Positions 8,129-15,497 of a stretch of 15,730 nucleotides of DNA are shown here, in pieces. How positions within the stretch are numbered: the first letter of the stretch is position 1; each line of letters starts with the position of its first letter. The stretch lies in NCBI GenBank assembly GCA_038238555.1, contig JBBRXP010000138.1, positions 1 to 15,730 on the forward strand, in the 5' to 3' direction. Source of the DNA: JANNXQ01 sp038238555. Lineage in GTDB: Bacteria; Verrucomicrobiota; Verrucomicrobiia; Chthoniobacterales; Chthoniobacteraceae. The position numbers and the translations under genes are program-made. The notes under the pieces were generated by a model. The model did no database searches, was not told the DNA's origin, and saw nothing but the letters and a program-made list of their open reading frames with translations.

Positions 8129-8989
8129 ATGCGCCCCTCCCGCCGCCAAACGCAGCCCTTTACGCGACCGTGGTCGGCGGGGCGGCCCACGGCGACCTCG
8201 GTGCTCGTGGCGCTCGGAGTCGGGGCGTATGCCTCGCAGGCGCTCATCGAGTACATGCTCGGTCCGCGCGAAGGAGTCGAGATGCTCCGGCACTGGATGG
8301 CGCTCGATGGCGAGGGCGTGAGCGCGGGGTATTACTGGAAGTTTCTCACCTACCAGTTTCTGCACGCCAACCCGCTGCACCTGCTCGCCAACATGCTCCT
8401 GCTCTACTTCGCGGGAAGGGAAGTGGAGCCCATCGTGGGCGCGCGCAATTTCCTCGGCATCTACCTCCTCGGCACGCTCGTGGGCGGCGCCGCGCACTGG
8501 GCGGCGATGCCGGAGTATCCGCTGGTCGGCGCGTCTCCGGGTGTGGCGGCGGTGCTTATGGCCTTCAGCACCATCCTGCCGGAATTGGAAGTCACCGTGA
8601 GTTTGTTCTTCGTGCTGCCCGTGCGGCTGCGCGCCAAGCATCTCGCCTTCGCGCTAGTGCTCACCAGCGCAGTGCTCTGGGCCACGCTCGCCACTCACAC
8701 CATCGCCGCCATCGGCCCCGCCGCGATGCTCGCCGGCTGCGCGGTCGGCTGGCTCTACGTAAAGCAGCTCGGCTTCGGCAACCCCCTCGCCATCCAGCGC
8801 TACATCTTTGAAAAACGCCAGCGCGCCGCGCGCATGGAGCGCATGAGTCCCGATCAATTCATCAGTTGCGAGATCGATCCCATCCTCGACAAAATCTCGC
8901 GCCAGGGCATGCACAGCCTGAGCCGCGCGGAGCGCAAGATTCTCGAAAAAGGCCGCGAGAAAATCGCGACCCGCACAACGCGCAAATAG
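8129..8989 (+). CDS. Rhomboid-family membrane protein, probably catalytically inactive
   Basis: 286 residues with about six hydrophobic segments between 22 and 212. The rhomboid HxxxN pattern of helix 2 is clear in FLHANPLHLLANMLL (His84, Asn88). The serine motif region reads LVGASPGVAAVL, with Ser136 followed by Pro where active enzymes have GxSG. In the last helix PAAMLAGCAVGWL aligns with the GAHIAGLAVGL of E. coli GlpG, putting Met200 at the place of the catalytic His. I therefore infer a pseudoprotease, comparable in principle to iRhoms or derlins. The cytoplasmic tail has an EIDPILDKISRQGMHSLSRAERKIL segment (248-272), a pattern also seen at the C-terminus of many bacterial rhomboids. 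It ends 8 bp from the convergent dioxygenase-like gene. The start ATG has no strong ribosome binding site. Confidence 0.85.
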   Translation: MRPSRRQTQPFTRPWSAGRPTATSVLVALGVGAYASQALIEYMLGPREGVEMLRHWMALDGEGVSAGYYWKFLTYQFLHANPLHLLANMLLLYFAGREVEPIVGARNFLGIYLLGTLVGGAAHWAAMPEYPLVGASPGVAAVLMAFSTILPELEVTVSLFFVLPVRLRAKHLAFALVLTSAVLWATLATHTIAAIGPAAMLAGCAVGWLYVKQLGFGNPLAIQRYIFEKRQRAARMERMSPDQFISCEIDPILDKISRQGMHSLSRAERKILEKGREKIATRTTRK

Positions 8990-8997
8990 CGGACCCA

Positions 8998-9987
8998 TCA
9001 ATCGCCTTCCGACCACACGGTCGGGAAGATGGCCGGGTCGCTGAAATCGGGGTCGCCGTTGGGCAGTTTGCGGCACAGCTTTTCATCGCAGATGTGGATC
9101 TCCCGGCCTTCGGCGTTGGTGTAGGGGCGATAGCGATTGTCGCCGGGTTGATAATGAGCGGCGTAGGAAAGCCGCGGTTGTCCGCTCGTATTGGGATAGC
9201 TGCCATGCACGGTCCACGCATGATGGAAGCTGGCCTGCCCCCTCTTCATGGTCAGCGGGACGATGCGCACTTCCTTGCCTTCCTCACGAAGGCGCTGCTC
9301 CATCTCCGCAAAATTCTGCTGATTGAAAAACCGGAAATCCTCCATGCCCGCCCAGCGATGGCTTCCCGCCATGACCGCGAGCGGGCTGCGATTGACTTCC
9401 ACGGGATGAAAGGGAATCCACGCGGTGATCAAATTCTCGGAACTGCACGGCGCCCAGTAAGCGCGATCCGCATGCCATCCGGTGCCAATGCCGGGCGTGC
9501 TCGACGTCCCGGAGGGCTTGTAGATGAGTTGATCGTCCAGCAAGCGCATGGAAGTGCTGCGCGTCAATTGTGCCGCGATCGCCCCGAGAACCGGATAGAC
9601 AGCCAGCGCGTAGAGTTCCTTCTTTTGCAGCGAAATAAACTCGTTGTTTCGCTGACCGTCTCCATCTCCCATCTTCCAATTGCAATAGCCCGAATCAATG
9701 GGCAGCACCGCATCCCGTTCGCCTCGATAAAAGCTTTGAATCCCCTCGTATGCCGAGTCCAGGAGAGCCTCGGGCAGGAGCCCTTCCTTGGAAAGGTAGT
9801 AGCCATTCTCTTCGTAGAAGGCGACGCCTTCGTCGCCAGGCAGCAGAGCGAGTTGCTCGGGGGAGAGAGTAAAAGAACGCATTTCGGAATGATTGAGGAT
9901 TTGGTTTTCTTGAACTGCGCGAAGCTGAGGGGAATGGCATTTTGGCCCGAGATCGTTTTCCGGCAATTGTGAATTTCCTGAAACCAT
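8998..9987 (-). CDS. Phytanoyl-CoA dioxygenase (PhyH) family protein
   Basis: 329 residues from the ATG at 9987. The iron-binding triad of this non-haem Fe(II)/2-oxoglutarate oxygenase family is visible: HxD in GWHADRAYW (His172, Asp174) and the distal His261 in HHAWTVHGSYPN, followed by Arg272 as the likely 2-oxoglutarate anchor. The substrate is unknown; bacterial members hydroxylate many small molecules. A good ribosome binding site lies 8 nt before the ATG at 9987, but homologues usually start near the later ATG at 9882 (MRSFTLSPEQ, 294 residues), and the first 35 residues have poor, low-GC codon use, so either start is possible. Parts of the gene are near 50% GC (30 of 60 bases at 9601-9660), below its neighbours, which may point to transfer. 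It is convergent with the rhomboid gene and divergent from glnE. Confidence 0.85.
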   Translation of the reverse strand: MVSGNSQLPENDLGPKCHSPQLRAVQENQILNHSEMRSFTLSPEQLALLPGDEGVAFYEENGYYLSKEGLLPEALLDSAYEGIQSFYRGERDAVLPIDSGYCNWKMGDGDGQRNNEFISLQKKELYALAVYPVLGAIAAQLTRSTSMRLLDDQLIYKPSGTSSTPGIGTGWHADRAYWAPCSSENLITAWIPFHPVEVNRSPLAVMAGSHRWAGMEDFRFFNQQNFAEMEQRLREEGKEVRIVPLTMKRGQASFHHAWTVHGSYPNTSGQPRLSYAAHYQPGDNRYRPYTNAEGREIHICDEKLCRKLPNGDPDFSDPAIFPTVWSEGD

Positions 9988-10064
9988 GCATCAAGTCCTT
10001 TCCTCGGTCGTCGCGAAAGTAGTGCTGAGCTTTTGCCCTCGCGGGTTGCGGACGTAGTGGGCAA
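9988..10064. promoter_or_regulatory. Divergent intergenic region between PhyH-family gene and glnE
   Basis: This 77-bp gap must carry expression signals for two divergent genes if the PhyH gene starts at 9987 (182 bp if it starts at 9882). Apart from the purine-rich site at 9996-10005 I find no convincing promoter boxes, and no NtrC-like or sigma-54 GG-N10-GC site for glnE that I would defend. Confidence 0.3.
9996..10005 (-). promoter_or_regulatory. Ribosome binding site of the PhyH-family gene
   Basis: On the minus strand the bases read GAGGAAAGGA, ending 8 nt before the ATG at 9987. It is among the strongest Shine-Dalgarno-like signals in the window and argues for the longer form of the protein. 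Confidence 0.5.
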
Positions 10065-12821
10065 ATGGAACCTCTGCTCGAAGCTCTCGCCTTCCGCTCA
10101 CCCGATCCCGCTCGCGCCCTCCTCGGTTTCACGCGCATTGTCGAGGCTTGGCCGCGCGACTTGGATGCGTTGGAAGATGTCGTCGGGCGCTTCGTCGATG
10201 GCGGCGCGGCGCTTGCGCACTTACTGGCGGCGTCGCCCATCTCCGCGGACAAACTTGTTCGCGATCCGGCAGCGGTGCCGTGGCTGGCGCGGCGGGAGAT
10301 TCACGACTCAGATCGCGGGCCGCGCCGCATGTTGGCGGAGTACGAAAAGTCTTCGGTCGATCAAGACTTCGATGAACGCTTCCGGGCGCTGCGCCGGTGG
10401 AAGGCTCGCGAGATGTTGCGCATCGCGTTGCGTGAAGTTGCGGGCTGGGCCGCGGTCGAGCAGACCACGCTCGAACTCACCTTCATTGCCGAGCGCTGCG
10501 TGCGGGTGGTCTGCGACCGATGGGTCGCGGAGCTCAGTCGCGGCGCGGGCCGGCCGGGCACGGACTTCGCGGTGCTGGCGATGGGAAAGTTCGGCGGTCA
10601 GGAGCTCAACTACAGCTCGGACATCGACGTGATCTTTCTCTACGGCGAAGACGGCCGCATCGCGCCGCGCTTCACGCATCACGAATTTTTCACGCGGCTC
10701 GCGGAGAAAATCGTCGGCACGTTTTCAGCCGCCGATCCCGAGGGCGCGCTGTTTCGCATCGACCTGCGGCTGCGGCCCGAGGGGGCGTCCGGGCCGCTTG
10801 TGCGCTCGATCGAGAGCATGGAGCACTACTACGCGGCCTTCGGCGAAACGTGGGAGCGCATGGCCCTGGGAAAGGCGCGCGTGGTGACGGGCACTGGCGG
10901 CGCGGAGGAGCTGGGCTACGACTTCGCGCGGCGGCTTCAGCCTTTCATCTTTCCCCGCGCGGTGTCGCTGCAGGTGCTCGAGGAAATCCGCGCACTCAAG
11001 GGCCGCATCGAGCGCGAGATTGTGGGCGAGGACGCGCTGCGCCGCCATGTGAAGCTTGGCTACGGCGGCATCCGCGAGATCGAATTTGTAACTCAGACCT
11101 TGCAGCTTCTGCACGGCGCGCGGCACGCCTTCCTGCAAGAACGCGGGACGCTGCGAGCACTGCGGGCGCTCCGCCAGCTCGACCTGCTCCCGCACGGCGA
11201 CACGCAGACGCTGCTCGACGCGTATCGCTTCCTGCGCACGGTCGAGCACCGGCTGCAGATCGAGCACGAAGCGCAGACGCACACGCTGCCCGAAGCGCAC
11301 GATCGACTTGCCCGGCTCGCTGCGAGTCTCGGCTTCGAGACCCGCGCGAGTTTTGAATCCGCGCTCGCACTTCACACCGACGCCGTGCGCGCGATCTTCG
11401 ACAAAATACTCGGCGGCGAAGCCGCGGGTGACGCCGCGCCGCTCGACGTGAGCTTCTTCCGCGATCCGGTCCAAGCGCGCCAGGCCTTCGCCGATCTCGA
11501 CGGCAGTGCGGCGGGTGCACTCTTCGGAGCGCGCACCCGGCAACTCGCGGCGCGGCTCGAGCCGCTGCTTCTCGCGTGGTTGCGACGAGTCGCCGCTCCC
11601 GACCGCGCGCTCACGAGCTTCACCCGCTTCATCGAACGCTACGGCGCGCGCGGCCTGCTCTACGAGACGCTGCTCGCCAATCCGCGCGTGCTCGAAATGC
11701 TGGTGAAACTTTTCGACGCCAGCCGCTCGATGACCGACATCGTGCTGCGCCGGCCGCAACTCATCGAGGAAGTCGCGCGCGCCGGCGGCCTCGGCGAATC
11801 GCGCGATGTCGCCGGCTACCTCGCGGGGCTCGCGGAAAATCACGAGGCGCTCGCGCCGCTCGAGTGGGCGCGCGCCTTTCGCCGCGCGCAACTCCTGCGC
11901 ATCGGCCTGCGCGATGTGCTCGGCTTTGCGACGCTGCGCGATGTGCAGGCGGAATGCTCCGCGCTCGCCGAGGCATGCGTCGTCTTCGTGCAGCGGCAGC
12001 TTGGATTCGAGGGCCAGTTCACCGTCGTCGGGATGGGCAAGTTTGGCGGCCGCGAGCTCGGCTACGGCGCGGACCTCGATGTCGTCTTCATCGGCGAAAA
12101 TGTGAAAGTCGCCGGCGAGTTCATCCGTGCGATGACGCAGCGCACCGCGGAGGGCAGCGTCTTCCCGGTCGATGCGCGGCTGCGTCCGGAAGGCGAGGGC
12201 GGATTGCTTGCCGTGCCGCTCGCCGCTTACGCGGCATATTTTGAAAAGCGCGCGCAACTTTGGGAGGCGCAGGCGCTCACCAAATCGCGCCCCATCAGCG
12301 GCCCGCATCAACGCGAATTTTCCGAAGCCGCGCAACGCATCTGGCGGCGCTTCGGCGCGCGCGAAGACTTGTTCGCCGAGATCGCGGCGATGCACGCGCG
12401 CATCGTCCGCGAGCGCGCGGGCGGCGACGACTTCCTCGATTTCAAGACCGGCGCGGGCGGGCTCATGCAGGTGGAATTTTTCACGCAAGCCCACCAAATG
12501 CGCGCCGGAGTTTGGGAGCCAAACACCTTCGATGCGCTCACCGCGCTGGCTGCTGCTGAAGTCATCCCGCGCGAGACTGCCGCGCTGCTGATGGAGCACT
12601 GCCTCTTTCTCCGCCGGATCGAATCCGTGCTTCGTCGCGACGAAGACACCGGCGTCTCCAAGCTCCCGCCCGACGAAGCCGGCCAGCGCGCCGTCGCGCT
12701 GCGGTGTGGCTTCGCCGCGCGAGAAGACTTCCTGGAGGCGTATCGCGCGACTCGCGCCGGCGTGCGGCAATCGGCAGCGGTCACCGAAACAGGAGCGAGC
12801 AGAAGACAGTCGAGGCGATGA
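10065..12821 (+). CDS. glnE: Bifunctional glutamine synthetase adenylyltransferase/deadenylase GlnE
   Basis: 918 residues, slightly shorter than the usual 940-1000. GlnE attaches AMP to glutamine synthetase or removes it, under control of PII proteins, and so tunes nitrogen assimilation. Both nucleotidyltransferase domains are intact. The N-terminal deadenylylase has GKFGGQELNYSSDIDVIF (GKFGG 174-178, Asp186 and Asp188). The C-terminal adenylylase has GMGKFGGRELGYGADLDVVF (GKFGG 658-662, Asp670 and Asp672). Each is followed by the family RLRPEG motif and a helical region with YGGIREIEF or GAGGLMQVEF. The protein implies a GlnA of the adenylylated class elsewhere in the genome. Its last 13 codons overlap the 3' end of the convergent SpmA-SpmB gene by 41 nt. 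No good ribosome binding site is seen before the ATG. Confidence 0.95.
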   Translation: MEPLLEALAFRSPDPARALLGFTRIVEAWPRDLDALEDVVGRFVDGGAALAHLLAASPISADKLVRDPAAVPWLARREIHDSDRGPRRMLAEYEKSSVDQDFDERFRALRRWKAREMLRIALREVAGWAAVEQTTLELTFIAERCVRVVCDRWVAELSRGAGRPGTDFAVLAMGKFGGQELNYSSDIDVIFLYGEDGRIAPRFTHHEFFTRLAEKIVGTFSAADPEGALFRIDLRLRPEGASGPLVRSIESMEHYYAAFGETWERMALGKARVVTGTGGAEELGYDFARRLQPFIFPRAVSLQVLEEIRALKGRIEREIVGEDALRRHVKLGYGGIREIEFVTQTLQLLHGARHAFLQERGTLRALRALRQLDLLPHGDTQTLLDAYRFLRTVEHRLQIEHEAQTHTLPEAHDRLARLAASLGFETRASFESALALHTDAVRAIFDKILGGEAAGDAAPLDVSFFRDPVQARQAFADLDGSAAGALFGARTRQLAARLEPLLLAWLRRVAAPDRALTSFTRFIERYGARGLLYETLLANPRVLEMLVKLFDASRSMTDIVLRRPQLIEEVARAGGLGESRDVAGYLAGLAENHEALAPLEWARAFRRAQLLRIGLRDVLGFATLRDVQAECSALAEACVVFVQRQLGFEGQFTVVGMGKFGGRELGYGADLDVVFIGENVKVAGEFIRAMTQRTAEGSVFPVDARLRPEGEGGLLAVPLAAYAAYFEKRAQLWEAQALTKSRPISGPHQREFSEAAQRIWRRFGAREDLFAEIAAMHARIVRERAGGDDFLDFKTGAGGLMQVEFFTQAHQMRAGVWEPNTFDALTALAAAEVIPRETAALLMEHCLFLRRIESVLRRDEDTGVSKLPPDEAGQRAVALRCGFAAREDFLEAYRATRAGVRQSAAVTETGASRRQSRR

Positions 12822-14130
12822 CGGCCACGGTGTCGGCGATGAGGCCGGCGGCGACGGCGTGGCGCGTGCGGCGGATCGAGACGCTGCCGAAATAAACGGC
12901 GATGACGTAGAAGGTCGTCTCGGTGCTGCCGTAGATGGTGCCGGCGAGGCGGCTCGTGAAGCCGTCGGGATCGTGCAGACGCTGGACGAGGTCGATGAAG
13001 AGGCCATTAGTCGCGCTGCCGGAGAGCGGGCGCATGAGCACCATCGGCACGAGTTCCGCGGGAAATCCGACCAGGCCCAGCGCCGGCGAGAGCCAGCCCG
13101 TGAGCAGCGCGATGACGCCCGCGCGTTGCAACATGCCGATGGCGACGAGCATCGCGACGAGGTAGGGGATGGTGCGTTGCGCCGTGCCCCACGCCTCCTT
13201 TGCGCCTTCCACGAATTGCTCGTACACCTTCACCCCGCGCAGCGCGGCGTAGAGCGGGAAGAAGGAGAGCAGGAATGGAATGGCCAGCAACGACACCGAC
13301 ATGAGCGCGCGCACGGCGAAACTTTTTCCGGCAAACTCCTGCGGCGCCGGCGCGGCCCAGCCTCGAAATGAATCCGGCATGAGCACGAGGAGAAACGCCA
13401 CCGCGAACGCGGCGCAGTAGAGAACGATCGCCGCGCGCTTCGCCGTGGTGAGCGGAAGCAGCGCGATCTTTTCCAACTCCAGCGCATCGTCTTTCGCCGC
13501 CTCGGGCGCGTGGTCCTTCGTATCCTTCGCGTCCTTCCTGTCCGCACGAAAGAGCGGCAATCTTTCCAGCACCCGTGCCGCGAGCACGCCGGAACTCGCC
13601 GCGCAGACCGTCGAGAGAAAAGCCGTCGTCACGATGGCCGTCGCGCCCTTTGCGCCCGCGGTGACGAGGATGCCGATGGCCGTGAGCGGCAGGAGCTGAA
13701 TGGAGGCCGTGTTGATGGCGAGGAACGTACACATCGCGTTGGTGGCCACGCCGGGCCGTGGGTTGAGCGACTCGAGGAGCCGCATCGCGCGCAGGCCGAG
13801 CGGGGTCGCGGCGTTGCCGAGGCCGAGCATGTTGGCGGCCATGTTCAAGACCATCGCGCCGAGAGCGGGATGGCCCGCGGGCACGTCGGGAAAGAGCCAG
13901 CGCATGAGCGGCTGGAGCGCCGCGGCGAGCGCTTGCACCAACCCGCTGCGCTCGGCCAGGCGCATGATCCCGAGCCAGATCGCCCACACGCCGAGCAGAG
14001 GGAGTGCGACTTTGAGCACCGCCTTTTCCGCGCCCTCGAATGCGCCCGCCGTGACATCCGGCAGCCTGCCCGTGAAGGCGCCCACGAGCACGGCGACCAG
14101 GAGCATGGCGAGCCAGATGGCATTGAGCAT
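12781..14130 (-). CDS. SpmA-SpmB fusion, nucleoside-recognition (Gate) domain membrane protein
   Basis: 449 residues from the ATG at 14130, with many hydrophobic segments. The first half (about 1-190) matches spore maturation protein A, with LNMAANMLGLGNAATPLGL at 95-113 and NAMCTFLAINTASIQLLP at 131-148. A charged linker (about 195-222, with KDAKDTKD) leads into a SpmB-like half (about 226-449) ending in GSTETTFYVIAVYFGSV and a last helix. In Bacillus the two are separate genes acting in spore core dehydration. Fused forms occur in Gram-negative bacteria that make no spores, where the role is not known; transport of small molecules is a guess. A GTG at 14187 would add 19 residues encoded by the GTTGAG element and is unlikely to be used. 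The 3' end overlaps glnE. Confidence 0.85.
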   Translation of the reverse strand: MLNAIWLAMLLVAVLVGAFTGRLPDVTAGAFEGAEKAVLKVALPLLGVWAIWLGIMRLAERSGLVQALAAALQPLMRWLFPDVPAGHPALGAMVLNMAANMLGLGNAATPLGLRAMRLLESLNPRPGVATNAMCTFLAINTASIQLLPLTAIGILVTAGAKGATAIVTTAFLSTVCAASSGVLAARVLERLPLFRADRKDAKDTKDHAPEAAKDDALELEKIALLPLTTAKRAAIVLYCAAFAVAFLLVLMPDSFRGWAAPAPQEFAGKSFAVRALMSVSLLAIPFLLSFFPLYAALRGVKVYEQFVEGAKEAWGTAQRTIPYLVAMLVAIGMLQRAGVIALLTGWLSPALGLVGFPAELVPMVLMRPLSGSATNGLFIDLVQRLHDPDGFTSRLAGTIYGSTETTFYVIAVYFGSVSIRRTRHAVAAGLIADTVAVIASTVFCSLLFR

Positions 14131-14133
14131 GGA

Positions 14134-14206
14134 GGGGGAAAGTTGAGTGGTGAGAGGTGGGGTGTTGAGTGGACTCTTTCCTTCCACTCAACTCTCAACA
14201 CTCAAC
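14134..14206. repeat. GTTGAG intergenic element, copy B, with inverted repeats
   Basis: GTTGAGTGGA at 14164-14173 pairs perfectly with TCCACTCAAC at 14183-14192 around a 9-nt loop. Outside it, GTTGAGTG at 14142-14149 pairs with CACTCAAC at 14199-14206. The left side begins GGGGGAAAGTTGAGTG (14134-14149), nearly the same as copy C read on the other strand. The element fills the space between acpS and the SpmA-SpmB gene and forms the last codons and stop of acpS. In an acpS transcript it would fold into a stem-loop ahead of the SpmA-SpmB start, so it could affect read-through. Confidence 0.85.
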
Positions 14207-14586
14207 ACGCCCAGGGCGAGCGCGGTGGCTACGGCGTAGTGCTCGGAGTGGCTCAGGCTCACGCGGATTTCGCGGATGCCGAGACGCTCCGCGGTCTGCG
14301 CGCCGATGCCGCGGAGCTCGATGAAAGGCGCGCCGCTCTCGTGGCGGCGCACCTCGATGTCGCGCCACTCGAGCGCCGCGCCGATGCCGGTGCCGAGCGC
14401 CTTGGACACGGCTTCCTTGGCCGCGAAACGCGCGGCGTAAAAAACGGCGGGCGCACGCATTCGCGAGCAGTAGGCGATCTCGGCATCGGTAAAGACGCGG
14501 CGGAGGAAGCGCTCGCCGTGACGCTCGATGGCCGCGGCGATGCGCGCGGTCTCCACGATGTCCACGCCGAGTCCGGGCAAGTTCAA
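14188..14586 (-). CDS. acpS: Holo-[acyl-carrier-protein] synthase AcpS
   Basis: AcpS moves 4'-phosphopantetheine from CoA to a serine of acyl carrier protein, needed for fatty acid synthesis. With the TTG at 14586 it has 132 residues, the usual size. GLGVDIVE (5-12, Asp9) and FAAKEAVSKALGTGI (54-68, Glu58) hold the magnesium ligands, and SLSHSEHYAVA (110-120) is the conserved C-terminal motif. Two TTG codons are possible starts: 14586, whose bases overlap the pdxJ stop (TTGA), and 14580, which has better spacing to the ribosome binding site. pdxJ-acpS order is also found in Enterobacteria. The final residues VES and the stop come from the GTTGAG element, exactly as in the lipid kinase gene. 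Confidence 0.93.
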   Translation of the reverse strand: MNLPGLGVDIVETARIAAAIERHGERFLRRVFTDAEIAYCSRMRAPAVFYAARFAAKEAVSKALGTGIGAALEWRDIEVRRHESGAPFIELRGIGAQTAERLGIREIRVSLSHSEHYAVATALALGVLSVES

Positions 14587-15320
14587 GCGGCTCCTCGCAT
14601 GAGGGCCAGCATTTCCGCGACCGCCGCTTCGAGGCCGATGAACAGCGCGCGGCAGAGGATCGAGTGGCCGATGTTGAGTTCCGCGAGGTGTGGCAGCGCG
14701 CGGAGCTGGCGGATGTTTGTGTAATTGATCCCGTGTCCCGCATTGACCTGCAACCCGCCACTGTGCGCGAGTTCGGCCGCGTCGCGCAGCCGCACAAACT
14801 CGCGTTCTTGCGCCGCGCCTTCCGCGTTGGCAAAAGCACCCGTGTGCAGCTCCACCATGTCGGCGCCGAGGCGGCGCGCCGCTTCGATCTGGTCCGGCGA
14901 CGGCTCGATGAAAAGGCTCACGCGCACGCCTGCGCTCTGGAGACGGCGCATGGCCGGAGCGAGCGCCTGCTCGTGCCGCGCGGCGTCGAGCCCGCCTTCG
15001 GTGGTGATCTCCTGGCGATTCTCGGGAACCAGGCACACCTCCGCCGGCAGCGCGCGCAAGGCGATCTCGACGATGTCCGGCGTGATGCCCATCTCGAGAT
15101 TGAGCTTGGCGCCGATGCTCGCGCGCAGCCGCTCCACATCGCGATCCTGGATGTGCCGCCGATCCGCGCGCAGATGAATCGTGATGCCGCTCGCTCCCCC
15201 GCGCTCACAAGCCGCCGCCGCCGCGCACAGGTCCGGCTCGCAATTCGCCGAGTCGAACTGCCCCGCATAACGCGCCTGCCGCAGCGTGGCCGCGTGGTCG
15301 ATATTGACGCCTAGATTCAT
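14583..15320 (-). CDS. pdxJ: Pyridoxine 5'-phosphate synthase PdxJ
   Basis: PdxJ condenses 1-deoxyxylulose 5-phosphate with 3-amino-2-oxopropyl phosphate to pyridoxine 5'-phosphate, the last ring-forming step of the DXP-dependent vitamin B6 route. The protein has 245 residues against 243 in E. coli and fits along its whole length: LGVNIDHAATLRQAR (3-17), ITIHLRADRRHIQDRD (46-61), NLEMGIT with Glu76, CLVPENRQEITTEGGLD (96-112), ELHTG (157-161) and VNAGHGINY with His196. One family position differs: HLRADRRHI has Ala where HLREDRRHI is usual. The key catalytic His49, Glu76 and His196 are kept. The open frame extends upstream to 15437, but those codons come from the hairpin cluster, and ATG 15320 fits the family start. 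It overlaps acpS by 4 nt. Confidence 0.95.
   Translation of the reverse strand: MNLGVNIDHAATLRQARYAGQFDSANCEPDLCAAAAACERGGASGITIHLRADRRHIQDRDVERLRASIGAKLNLEMGITPDIVEIALRALPAEVCLVPENRQEITTEGGLDAARHEQALAPAMRRLQSAGVRVSLFIEPSPDQIEAARRLGADMVELHTGAFANAEGAAQEREFVRLRDAAELAHSGGLQVNAGHGINYTNIRQLRALPHLAELNIGHSILCRALFIGLEAAVAEMLALMRGAA
14591..14596 (-). promoter_or_regulatory. Ribosome binding site of acpS inside the pdxJ 3' end
   Basis: GAGGAG on the minus strand lies 4 nt before the TTG at 14586 and 10 nt before the TTG at 14580. There is no ATG or GTG start nearby in frame, so the site supports a TTG start for acpS but does not decide between the two. Confidence 0.55.
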
Positions 15321-15345
15321 GGTGGAATGGAGGCTGCCCAAGGAG

Positions 15346-15477
15346 CGGCGATTTGCAATCGCCGACCCAACCCATCGCGCGGAGCGCGCACTTCCGTGGC
15401 AACGCGGCGGACTCCGCTTCCACCTCCATGACGGCAAGCAGGGATGCTTGCCGGACTACCGCAGGCAGGATGCCTGC
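15346..15477. repeat. Cluster of short perfect hairpins upstream of pdxJ
   Basis: Within 132 bases there are at least four small perfect stem-loops: CGGCGATT/AATCGCCG at 15346-15364 (loop TGC), CGCGC/GCGCG at 15376-15388 (loop GGA), CGGCAAGCA/TGCTTGCCG at 15432-15453 (loop GGGA), and GCAGGCA/TGCCTGC at 15461-15477 (loop GGA). A weaker GCGG/CCGC pair lies near 15412-15423. They fill the 216-bp gap between the right-edge gene and pdxJ together with copy C of the GTTGAG element. I see no gene here. They look like a mosaic of REP-like miniature palindromes. Confidence 0.75.
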
Positions 15478-15497
15478 GCCACGCTCTACACTGCACG

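Noticed and set aside
10725..13007. 760-codon minus-strand open frame across glnE
   Set aside because: It is antisense to glnE, which shows both nucleotidyltransferase domains; the minus translation is low-complexity and has no motif.
15379..15389. An 11-nt match (GCGGAGCGCGC) between the hairpin cluster and the spacer of copy A (8028-8038, opposite strand)
   Set aside because: It is short and made only of G, C and one A in a GC-rich window, so chance cannot be excluded.
15321..15437. Extended N-terminus of PdxJ from 15437
   Set aside because: The added residues are encoded by the hairpin repeats and are unlike any PdxJ; ATG 15320 matches the family start.
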